From contig JAEZKC010000106.1 in the NCBI GenBank assembly GCA_023436205.1, forward strand, positions 186,001-250,000: DNA of 64,000 nt, in the 5' to 3' direction. Under the pieces are notes generated by a model. The model worked only from the letters and a program-made list of their open reading frames with translations. It did no database searches and had not been told where the DNA came from. The translations under genes and the position numbers were made by a program. Origin of the DNA: Fibrobacterota bacterium (lineage in GTDB: Bacteria > Fibrobacterota > Chitinivibrionia > Chitinivibrionales > Chitinispirillaceae). Positions within the stretch are counted from its first letter, which is position 1. Each line of letters starts with the position of its first letter. Shown in pieces: positions 27,865 to 35,643 of the stretch.

Positions 27865-28920
27865 TTACTTTTCCACTGGCTTCCCACTATTAAGCCAGCC
27901 GTTCATTCCGGATTTGAGATTATAGATATCAGAAAAACCTGCCTTGAGGAGAATCTGAGAGGCGACGGTACTGCGGTTTCCGGAGCGGCAGTACACCAGA
28001 ACCTTCTGATTTGAATGTGCTTCAATTTCCGAGAGGCGGGATGCAAGCTGTTGAACAGGTATAAGGACTGCATTTTTCAGGTGCCCTGCACTGTACTCTT
28101 CCGGAGTTCTCACATCCAAAATGAACACAGTTGAGTCCTGCATCATTTCCGCAGCTTTTTCCACGCCTACTTCAGTGAAGGAGCTGCTTTTCTTCCCGGA
28201 CTGAAAGGATGAAACCATGAGTTTGCCGCCTTTCGCTTCGTTTGATCCATTGGCTGTATAGAATATATCAAAAACCCCCTCATCTTTGGCGGTGAAGGAT
28301 AACTCCATGAAACCATTCGAAATAGAATCGGTAACCAGGTTTAACGAGGGAATGCTGATTTTCTGAATGTCTGGCGAGACGTTGAAGCGAATTTTGAGAG
28401 CATCACCTCGGAAGACTGTCAAATCGGCTCCCGGCAAGGTGGAGGTAATTTCCCTCTGGCCGTCTTTTAGCATTCCGCTGGGAGAAATCTGGTTGCTGCT
28501 GAACTGCTTGATTGCGGCAATGTAACTGTCTTTGGGTTGCACGCCGACGAAGGCCTGGAGAACCTTTTTCTCTTTCACCAGAACTACATAGGGAATACCT
28601 CTAACCTGGAATGCCTGCGCGATATCCGCATTTTTATCCACATCTATCTTGTAAAATAAAGCGTTCTCCTTTTGCTCGGCGGCAATCTGTTCAAGAACCG
28701 GAGAGAGGATTTTGCAGGGTCCGCACCAGTCAGCATACAGATCAAAGACCAGCAGTTTTGAACCGGAAGCTTCCAGAATGGAGTTCAGTTCCTCCGTGTT
28801 CTGGATAGTTTTTACATGGTGCTCTTTTTTTACAGATTCTGCTTTCGAACAGCTGTAACCTGTTACCAGGACAGCTGTAAGGAGTCCGATCAGTTTAGCC
28901 CTAACAGGGATGGTTTTCAT
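27865..28920 (-). CDS. Thioredoxin - beta-sandwich - rhodanese lipoprotein
   Basis: 351 residues with three domains. The lipoprotein signal ends at C24 (TGYSC). A thioredoxin domain (about 38-142) has the classic ADWCGPCK site (C66, C69). A middle region (about 155-238) of beta strands looks like a cupredoxin/immunoglobulin-type sandwich (LKIRFNVSPDIQKISIPSL) without copper ligands. A rhodanese domain (about 250-350) has the active-site loop VYCRSGNRS (C311). It is probably anchored in the envelope facing the periplasm and could handle disulfides and sulfane sulfur in one polypeptide. AAAGGAAAG precedes the ATG. Monocistronic on present evidence. Confidence 0.85.
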   Translation of the reverse strand: MKTIPVRAKLIGLLTAVLVTGYSCSKAESVKKEHHVKTIQNTEELNSILEASGSKLLVFDLYADWCGPCKILSPVLEQIAAEQKENALFYKIDVDKNADIAQAFQVRGIPYVVLVKEKKVLQAFVGVQPKDSYIAAIKQFSSNQISPSGMLKDGQREITSTLPGADLTVFRGDALKIRFNVSPDIQKISIPSLNLVTDSISNGFMELSFTAKDEGVFDIFYTANGSNEAKGGKLMVSSFQSGKKSSSFTEVGVEKAAEMMQDSTVFILDVRTPEEYSAGHLKNAVLIPVQQLASRLSEIEAHSNQKVLVYCRSGNRSTVASQILLKAGFSDIYNLKSGMNGWLNSGKPVEK

Positions 28921-29122
28921 GTGTACTTTCCTTTTCTATATACTACGTACGGCTAAGGTGAAACTGTATTGCTTTATGCATAAAAGTAGATTGTGGCTGC
29001 ATTTAAAGTATGGGGAAAAAATATCAGTACAAATTTGTATCTACTCTGCAGATATAGTGCAATATTGTAGTAAACGGAGGGTGCGATAGGGTTATTTAGC
29101 TTTTTCTGATCAAAAATGATTA

Positions 29123-29138
29123 TGGCATGATAATTGTT
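29123..29138 (+). promoter_or_regulatory. Weak sigma-54-like element
   Basis: TGGCATGATAATTGTT has GG and G at the -24/-12 spacing (TGGCA, then TTGT for TTGC), 61 bases before the solute-binding-like gene. The -12 C is replaced by T, so this is a low-confidence candidate. Confidence 0.2.
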
Positions 29139-29198
29139 TAAAGCAGGGGAGCAATTGTAGAACTCTGGAACGTTGTTCGCTCTTAATGGGAGAAGTAG

Positions 29199-30152
29199 AT
29201 GCCGGTACTGCAGGAAGCAGAGGCTTATAATAAATTATCAGATTTTGCAGGTGATAACATGATGAACCGGGCTGAAGAGACACCGACAGTGCTGGGTTTA
29301 CTTCCGGACCTTTTGCTTTCCACCATGCAGTTGCAGCTTGATGCTCTACCCTTGGTCAAAAGAGAGGGTATTCTCCTTCTCAGTGATAATACCGAAAGTA
29401 ATCAGTCCCGGTGGATCAGTTCCATTTCAGCGGATGATCTTCCTCGGATTATTCTGCTTCAGGGATACAGGAATATTTTTTCTTCAGATTTCAAGCGGAA
29501 TTATCGAGATCTGTACAGTAGTTCCATGGCAGAGAACAGTCGGGATTTCGCTTATTTAAACTTCAGAGATCCTTTAGGAAACTATTCAGTATTGGGGATA
29601 AATCCGTTGGTCTTTGCAGTGGATAACGCCGGCCTTAAGGAGCAGCGCTGTGCAATTCCCCGATCCTGGGCAGATTTGATAGATTCATCCTTTTCCGGGA
29701 AAATCGACCTGTCCGGATTAGACATGTCTTCTTTAGAAAGTATCTATCTTCATGTACATAAAATCTATGGGATAGATAAGGCGGTTTCCGTGGCTGCATC
29801 TTTTAAATCTAACCGGGAATGTCCCATTTCGATACTTCCCTACTCCCTTGCGCGTAACCGGGTGAAAAAAAGCTCAGTATCCATTGTGTGGCCTTCTGAT
29901 GGTGCAGTCATTGTACCAATTTTTCTTCTGGTGAAAAGTCAGTTGCCTCAAGAACTGGATTTCATTCACAATTGGCTCACATCAGCATCTCTGGGAGCCT
30001 CCCTTTCTTCTTCGTTTTTTCCTTCAATGCATCCCGCTGTCGACAGCAGGCTTCCTTCTAACGTGCTCTTGAGCTGGCTTGGTTGGGATTATCTTCTCAG
30101 TACCGATCCTGACCAGACCCTGGCGTCTATAAAGAGCAGTATAGGCGATTGA
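29199..30152 (+). CDS. Solute-binding-protein-like protein without signal peptide
   Basis: 317 residues. Segments such as FRDPLGNYSVLGINPLVFAV and PRSWADLIDSSFSGKIDLSG match the pattern of type II periplasmic binding proteins of the iron/spermidine group, where the W-DL-G-I stretch contacts ligand. The sequence starts MPVLQEAEAYNKL with no hydrophobic leader, so it should stay in the cytoplasm and may be a sensor rather than a transporter component. It lies 84 bases before ptsP on the same strand. No transporter permease or ATPase genes are nearby. Family identity is likely but function is unknown. Confidence 0.6.
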   Translation: MPVLQEAEAYNKLSDFAGDNMMNRAEETPTVLGLLPDLLLSTMQLQLDALPLVKREGILLLSDNTESNQSRWISSISADDLPRIILLQGYRNIFSSDFKRNYRDLYSSSMAENSRDFAYLNFRDPLGNYSVLGINPLVFAVDNAGLKEQRCAIPRSWADLIDSSFSGKIDLSGLDMSSLESIYLHVHKIYGIDKAVSVAASFKSNRECPISILPYSLARNRVKKSSVSIVWPSDGAVIVPIFLLVKSQLPQELDFIHNWLTSASLGASLSSSFFPSMHPAVDSRLPSNVLLSWLGWDYLLSTDPDQTLASIKSSIGD

Positions 30153-30236
30153 GACGAATCGGTCACATATACTCTATTGTAGCCTTATATTATTTTACAG
30201 GAAGATTAGATTTTTCCTGTAACGGTCCTAAGGCAC

Positions 30237-32474
30237 ATGAACCATATTCAGCTGATCTGCGATATCGGTGAACTTAACGATGTATTCACCGACACCCAAA
30301 ATATAGAATCTTTTCTTCAGAAAATTGTGGAAATGGTGGCCCGGCACATGGATGCGGCCGTATGCTCCATTTATCTCTTTGAAGAGGACCGGCGGGAACT
30401 TGTTCTTCGTGCCACTCATGGACTTAATGCCGGCAGTATAAACAAGATCCGGCTTAAATACGGGGAGGGATTGACCGGCCTTGCCCTGAAGGAGCTGCGC
30501 ACCATTTATGAAAAGGAAAGCAGCAGTCATCCCAATTTCAAATATTTTCCCGAAAGTGCCGAAGACAAATACGATGTCTTCATGGCTGTGCCTATTGTAA
30601 GGGGATTATCCAGGATTGGCGTGCTGGTCGTTCAGAGGAACCGCAGGCGGGTGTTCAAGGAAAACGAGATTGTCACATTAAGGGCTGTTGCCTCTCAGTT
30701 GGCCAATATGCTTGAGAATGCCAGGTTGTTCATGTCGCTTCGGGGGAATCGGCAGCCTGAGGAGAAAAAGAGTATCGGAAATCTCAAACTTGCGAAGGGT
30801 AAAGTTGCTTCCGAAGGCTTTGCCATGGGGCCTGCCAGGGTGATTGACCGTGACCGCACCTTTGAAAGTTTTCTTCACAGGAATTACACCACCCTTTACA
30901 CGCTTCAGGATTTTCAGCGGGCTTTGACCATAACTGAACGTCAGCTGGAGGAACTTCAGAGCAGGGTAGAGCAGAAATTGTCTGATGTGGCCTCGCTTAT
31001 CTTCACAGCTCATCTGCTTTTGCTTAAGGATAGCGAATTTGTGGGTGCCATGACCAGGAAGATCGAGCTTGGAATGAATCCACCCGAGGCAGTTCTATCA
31101 ATTGCCAAACACTACGTGGAAATCTTTTCTCATGGTGACAATCATTACATCAAAGAAAAAGTGCAGGATATTGAAGACCTGACTATCAGGCTCATGGGCA
31201 ATCTGGTTGCGGAACTCCGTGAGCTCTACAGGTGCGAAAAGCACGTGGTTATCGCCCGTGAGCTGTTTCCTTCAGACATGCTGAAGCTGTCAAGTGAAGA
31301 GGTATTGGGAGTTGTTCTGGTGACCGGAGGTGTTACTTCGCATCTATCAATACTGGCCCGTTCGCTGCGAGTGCCGATGGTTATTATAGATCAACCTAAA
31401 CTGCTGACAATTTCAGATGAAACTACGGTTATTCTGGATGCGGAGATCGGTAATCTGCACATAAATCCTTCTTTGAATGTGATTCGCAGTTTCTCTGATC
31501 GCAATGAAGCCCGGAAAAAGGTTCAGGCCCGTAAAATGAATGCCAAAGCGGAAACCTACACTCGCGATGGAGTGCAGGTTAGACTTATGGCCAGTATAAA
31601 CCTTCTTTCTGATCTAAAGCTTGCAAATGAATCCAAGTGTGATGGCATAGGCTTGTACCGAACAGAATTTCCCTTCCTTATAAGAAGCGATTTTCCCTCT
31701 GAAGAGGAGCAGTTTGTAGTTTACCGCCAGCTGGTGGAGGGTATGCCAGGTAAAGAGATCTTTTTCCGAACTCTTGATATTGGAGGCGATAAGGTTCTCT
31801 CTTATTTTGACATGGCAACCGAGCAGAATCCTTTTCTGGGCATGCGCTCAATCCGGTTTTCCCTGTCAAATCAGGAAACGTTTGTCCAGCAGATCAAGGC
31901 TATGCTAAGGGCAGGATTCGATACCCCCATTCGTATTACTTTTCCCATGATTTCCTCCATGGAGGAGTTCCTGGAAGCAAAGAACACCGTTTTTGAATGC
32001 ATCTCATTTCTTAAAAGAAAACGAGTTCCTCACAACTCAAATCCTAAAATTGGAATGATGGTGGAGGTTCCTTCAGTTATAGAAATGATTGACGATTTCG
32101 CCAGAGAAGTGGATTTCTTCTCAATAGGTACCAATGATCTTGTACAGTATATGCTGGCGGTAGACAGAACGAATGAGAAGGTGGCAGGTTACTATATTCC
32201 CCATCATCCTTCGGTTCTAAGGTCCATAAAAAAGGTTGCCGATGCGGCGGTTAGGTACGAAAGGGATGTGGTCATTTGCGGTGACATGGCACATCAGGAA
32301 AAGTATATGTCATTTTTAGTGGGATGTGGAATTCGTACATTAAGTCTTGAGGCGCAGTATGTTCCAAAAATCCAGGATTCCATCAATACCATTGATACTC
32401 AGGAAGCTGCTGTCCTTGTAAATAAGGTGTTGTCCTGCAGCAAAGTTGGAGAAATCGCCCGCCTTCTCAAGTAG
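30237..32474 (+). CDS. ptsP: Phosphoenolpyruvate-protein phosphotransferase PtsP (nitrogen-type PTS enzyme I)
   Basis: 745 residues, the length of PtsP. An N-terminal GAF domain (about 1-165) is followed by the EI helical domain (about 180-340), the phospho-histidine domain with GGVTSHLSILAR (H369) and the PEP-binding TIM barrel (about 440-745) including LYRTEFPFL, GGDKVLSYF, the FFSIGTNDLVQY signature and the catalytic C681 in VICGDMA. It transfers phosphate from PEP to an HPr-like NPr. No HPr, EIIA or EII genes are in the window, so its partners are elsewhere. The only start option is ATG at 30237 with a weak TAAGG box. It overlaps the 3' end of murJ convergently by 8 bases. Confidence 0.93.
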   Translation: MNHIQLICDIGELNDVFTDTQNIESFLQKIVEMVARHMDAAVCSIYLFEEDRRELVLRATHGLNAGSINKIRLKYGEGLTGLALKELRTIYEKESSSHPNFKYFPESAEDKYDVFMAVPIVRGLSRIGVLVVQRNRRRVFKENEIVTLRAVASQLANMLENARLFMSLRGNRQPEEKKSIGNLKLAKGKVASEGFAMGPARVIDRDRTFESFLHRNYTTLYTLQDFQRALTITERQLEELQSRVEQKLSDVASLIFTAHLLLLKDSEFVGAMTRKIELGMNPPEAVLSIAKHYVEIFSHGDNHYIKEKVQDIEDLTIRLMGNLVAELRELYRCEKHVVIARELFPSDMLKLSSEEVLGVVLVTGGVTSHLSILARSLRVPMVIIDQPKLLTISDETTVILDAEIGNLHINPSLNVIRSFSDRNEARKKVQARKMNAKAETYTRDGVQVRLMASINLLSDLKLANESKCDGIGLYRTEFPFLIRSDFPSEEEQFVVYRQLVEGMPGKEIFFRTLDIGGDKVLSYFDMATEQNPFLGMRSIRFSLSNQETFVQQIKAMLRAGFDTPIRITFPMISSMEEFLEAKNTVFECISFLKRKRVPHNSNPKIGMMVEVPSVIEMIDDFAREVDFFSIGTNDLVQYMLAVDRTNEKVAGYYIPHHPSVLRSIKKVADAAVRYERDVVICGDMAHQEKYMSFLVGCGIRTLSLEAQYVPKIQDSINTIDTQEAAVLVNKVLSCSKVGEIARLLK

Positions 32475-34104
32475 CCCGTTTTCTTCTGAGTAATCCTCCA
32501 ATCGAATCTCGGAATTTTTGCAATCCGGTAAGTTCGTACAAGAGAAAAACAAGAATAATGGAGGGTAAACCGGCAACCGCGCAGGTAAAGAGAGCATCAA
32601 GTTTGCGAACACCAGTCAGCTGAAAGTTTTCGAACATAAGCCGGGCAATAAGACTGCAGGCGACCGCTCCCAGAACTGAAATCGCGATTATCTTACCCAG
32701 GTTTCTCAAGCCATCTTCTGCGGCTTGAAATCCTCCATAGCGGCTGCACCATATTGTGTAAAGAACAATAAACTGGCTCGTCATGGCAATACTTGCGGCA
32801 AGTCCCAGCCCCTCCGGTCCCATGTACCTGCTCAGAAAATAGTAAAGAGGGATACTTCCCAGAGCTACAGATGTGCTGATTATCATGGGAAGCAGGGTTT
32901 TCTGAAGAGCATAGAATGGCCTTGCCACCAGAATGGAAACAGAACTGGCGAATGCCCCGAAAAGATACATAGTCAATACAGGGGCAGTTTCTCGGGTGGA
33001 CTGTATATCGAATTTGCCGTGTTCGTAAAGGATTACAATGATCTGTGTGGACAATGCCATCATAAGAGCTGACAGGGGAACCAGGTAAAGAGCAATCCGG
33101 TTTATCATGCCGTTAAGTAATCCGGTCATTTTGTCATAAGCGTTTTCGGCAGCCAATCTGGAGAGATAGGGATAGAAAGCGACTCCTGAAGCCTGGCCGA
33201 AAACGCCCACCAGGATCATCATGGTACGCAGGGCATAGTTTGCACTTGCAATAGCTCCCTCTTTCAGAAAAGAGGCGAAATAGCGGAAGAAAATTTCATT
33301 TGAAAAAGTCATGCCCAAGCCGGCAATGAGCGGCAGGGTGATTTTTATATACTGCAGGAATTCCGGATCGCGTGGCTTGAAAAGAAACTTGTACTTCATT
33401 CCGGTTCGAATCGCTCCCGGAAGCTGAACTGCCACGTTACCGATGAAAGCACCAATCAGCACTCCCCAGGCAAAACCCTCCACTCCCAGGCGGGATCCCA
33501 GAAAAAGACCACCGGCAATAATTCCCAGGTTGTAGCAAAGAGGCGAAAGTGCGGGCAGCAGAAACTTGTTTTGGGCATACTGCACCGCCATGAGAAAGGC
33601 CCCCCAGTAAAAGAAAAGTTGTGCCGGTAGAATTATCCTTGTGAGACGTACTGAAAGAGCAAACGTTTGCGGGTCCTGTTTGTTAAAACCGGTAACTGAA
33701 AGCAGAGAGGGTGCAAAAATGATTGCTAATGGTAAAAGAACAAGGAATGCTATTGTACCGATTGTAATCATGTTTGAAAATGTTTTCCAGGCATTTTCCT
33801 GATCGCTTTTGACCAGGTATTTCTGAAAAATGGGTATGAAAGTGACCGAAAGAAATCCCCCGGCCAAAAAATGATTAAGCAGTTCCGGAATTAAAAATGC
33901 AGCAACATAAGCATCCATTTCGGTGCTGGTGCCGCCCACATTGGCAAGTACCATCTCCCGCAAAGTACCTGTCACCCTGCTGAGAAATACAGAGCCCATC
34001 ATTATAACAGTGGCAATTGATATGGTACGAGACAGGTTTTTTGAGCTGCCTGACTGGTGCTGGTCTGTAACGGGAGGTGAGCTGTGTTTGTTCTGCTGGT
34101 TCAT
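32467..34104 (-). CDS. murJ: Lipid II flippase MurJ (MviN family)
   Basis: 545 residues, about 14 membrane segments. The N terminus gives the MurJ pattern (SRVTGTLREMVLANVGGTSTE and AFLIPELLNHFLAGGF), followed by the SVTFIPIFQKYL region. It translocates lipid II across the inner membrane for peptidoglycan synthesis. There is a polar 25-residue extension (Ser/Gln-rich) before the first helix. Its last 8 bases overlap ptsP on the opposite strand. The upstream 60 bases hold its promoter, bounded by the terminator of the HTH gene. Confidence 0.94.
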   Translation of the reverse strand: MNQQNKHSSPPVTDQHQSGSSKNLSRTISIATVIMMGSVFLSRVTGTLREMVLANVGGTSTEMDAYVAAFLIPELLNHFLAGGFLSVTFIPIFQKYLVKSDQENAWKTFSNMITIGTIAFLVLLPLAIIFAPSLLSVTGFNKQDPQTFALSVRLTRIILPAQLFFYWGAFLMAVQYAQNKFLLPALSPLCYNLGIIAGGLFLGSRLGVEGFAWGVLIGAFIGNVAVQLPGAIRTGMKYKFLFKPRDPEFLQYIKITLPLIAGLGMTFSNEIFFRYFASFLKEGAIASANYALRTMMILVGVFGQASGVAFYPYLSRLAAENAYDKMTGLLNGMINRIALYLVPLSALMMALSTQIIVILYEHGKFDIQSTRETAPVLTMYLFGAFASSVSILVARPFYALQKTLLPMIISTSVALGSIPLYYFLSRYMGPEGLGLAASIAMTSQFIVLYTIWCSRYGGFQAAEDGLRNLGKIIAISVLGAVACSLIARLMFENFQLTGVRKLDALFTCAVAGLPSIILVFLLYELTGLQKFRDSIGGLLRRKRAT

Positions 34105-34160
34105 ATATGAGGATAAAAACTACACACTGCGGCTGAAGCAGACCAAATATATTTATAAAG

Positions 34161-34190
34161 CAAAAAAAAAAGGCCCTTGGAAGGGCCTTT
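34161..34190 (-). terminator. Intrinsic terminator of the HTH/H1-tail gene
   Basis: AAAGGCCCTT (34169-34178) and AAGGGCCTTT (34181-34190) form a tight 10-bp stem; on the minus strand it is followed by a 9-base T-run (34162-34170). It lies 20 bases after the stop of the HTH protein gene. Confidence 0.9.
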
Positions 34191-34210
34191 CTATAGATCA
34201 CGCCTTGAAC

Positions 34211-34552
34211 TTATCTTTTGGACTTCTTGGCGGTTTTCTTCGTTGCCTTCTTGGCGCTGGCTTTAGGAGCCTTTTTCTTCATCTTACCGCTGGCTTCATT
34301 GATGATGCGATAAGTCTGAGAAACTGAGAGATCGAACTTTTTAGCCAGAGCTGTACCGGAAGTACCGCTTTCGTACAGTTCAACGATCTCTGCATTACGC
34401 TCAGGGTTGTTGGCAATCGAAGACTCGACACCGTATTTTTTACGCAGCTGATGAACTGCCTGACGGGTGATGCCAAACTGCTCTCCGATGGCAGCATCTG
34501 TCTTGAGTTTCTTCTGTAACTTGATCAACTGGGCTTTTGTGATTTTTGCCAT
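34211..34552 (-). CDS. Two-HTH DNA-binding protein with histone-H1-like tail
   Basis: 113 residues. Two helix-turn-helix units are visible: about 18-40 (DAAIGEQFGITRQAVHQLRKK) and about 51-85 (AEIVELYESGTSGTALAKKF then LSVSQTYRIINE), the second resembling homeodomain/Hin-type resolvase or IS630-like HTH. The last ~25 residues (KKKAPKASAKKATKKTAKK) are Lys/Ala-rich like the tail of histone H1 and bacterial H1-like proteins. The mix suggests an abundant nucleoid-associated or chromatin-type protein. GAGGAG lies just before the ATG. A terminator follows, and the upstream intergenic region holds two nested inverted repeats. Confidence 0.75.
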   Translation of the reverse strand: MAKITKAQLIKLQKKLKTDAAIGEQFGITRQAVHQLRKKYGVESSIANNPERNAEIVELYESGTSGTALAKKFDLSVSQTYRIINEASGKMKKKAPKASAKKATKKTAKKSKR

Positions 34553-34630
34553 GATGGCTTACTCCTCTGCTGAATGAAACAAGTGCTATAAAAGAAAAAA
34601 AAGTATCTATTTGAAACTGTTTCTGGTGTG

Positions 34631-34737
34631 TGATGAGGAGTAAATAAACTTTACTATTCTAAATATACATGTTTGTAACACATACTGCAACAAATCGTAA
34701 CGTAAAGTTTCCTCTCATCAATATGTTACTACGATTT
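34631..34737. promoter_or_regulatory. Nested inverted repeats in the divergent HTH/rhomboid promoter region
   Basis: TGATGAG (34631-34637) pairs with CTCATCA (34714-34720) and AAACTTTAC (34646-34654) with GTAAAGTTT (34702-34710). A second overlapping pair is AAATCGTA (34692-34699) with TACGATTT (34730-34737). The region lies between divergent genes and could hold autoregulatory sites for the HTH protein. Confidence 0.45.
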
Positions 34738-34783
34738 TTCCAGAAGTATATTGTCATTAGTGAAATAGCATCAAGGAAAAACT

Positions 34784-35425
34784 ATGCTTCCAGTTAAGAA
34801 TGAAGTAGACAAAACAGGATTTCCGCTCATAACCGTCCTGTTAATTGCCTCTTGCGTCGCGATATTCTTTTTACGTAAACCGAATTATTCAGCGGAACTA
34901 CTGGTTCCAGTGGAATTTGTACACTCTCTTTTCAACCCCGGCGATGGTCTGAAAACCGCTATCAAAGCTTTATTCCTATCCTTTTTCATGCATGGAAGCT
35001 TGTTTCATCTTCTTTCAAACATGTGGTTTCTGTGGATTTTCGGGGCTGCGGTGGAGTATAAGCTGGGATCCCTGAGATTTGCTCTGATTTACATTCTGGC
35101 CGGATGCATTTCCATGGTTATTCAAATAGCATCTTCCCCTTTTTCCAATATCCCCATTGTTGGTGCCAGTGGTGCCATTGCAGGAGTTATGGGTTTGCAT
35201 CTGATCTATCTTCCTCTCAGCCGCATTCTGGTATTCATACCCCCCATTTTCCTCTTCCGAATACCCGCTTTGATCTATCTCCTCCTCTGGTTTTATATAC
35301 AATATATAAACCTCGCCACACCTCAACCTCATGGCGGTGTGGCATGGTGGGCTCATGCAGGAGGTTACCTTTTTGGAGTTGCCTGTGCTTTGCGACTAAA
35401 GATAAAGGGAATTGGAAGAAGATGA
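34784..35425 (+). CDS. Rhomboid-family intramembrane serine protease
   Basis: 213 residues with six membrane segments. The catalytic serine is in IVGASGAIAGVMG (S129) and the histidine in WWAHAGGYLFG (H191), the standard rhomboid dyad; the N-terminal HLLSNMWFLWIFG with its conserved H-N pair supports the call. It cleaves single-pass membrane proteins within the bilayer. AAGGAA precedes the ATG. It is divergent from the HTH gene across the inverted-repeat region; substrates are unknown. Confidence 0.92.
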   Translation: MLPVKNEVDKTGFPLITVLLIASCVAIFFLRKPNYSAELLVPVEFVHSLFNPGDGLKTAIKALFLSFFMHGSLFHLLSNMWFLWIFGAAVEYKLGSLRFALIYILAGCISMVIQIASSPFSNIPIVGASGAIAGVMGLHLIYLPLSRILVFIPPIFLFRIPALIYLLLWFYIQYINLATPQPHGGVAWWAHAGGYLFGVACALRLKIKGIGRR

Positions 35426-35546
35426 TCTGCAAACCGACCGCCAAGTCAGACTGTAAAGTTTCAATTGAGGTGAGGTCAGATTTTTTATGTATTTCTTCTT
35501 ATATTATCTATGCACTTCCGAGTGTAAAAGCTTACCCCCATAAGGG

Positions 35547-35564
35547 ACCGACTTGTTGGTCGGT
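35547..35564. promoter_or_regulatory. Palindrome ACCGAC-N6-GTCGGT
   Basis: Perfect 6-bp half-sites about the centre at 35555, 80 bases before the GIY-YIG gene and just before a TTGACA (35573-35578). It resembles a TetR-type operator; low confidence. Confidence 0.3.
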
Positions 35565-35643
35565 AGTTTGTATTGACAGATTCCTGCAAAGCGATATCCA
35601 TGAACAACATTTGCAAATGGTTTAAGTCTGCAAAAAGCTTCGG

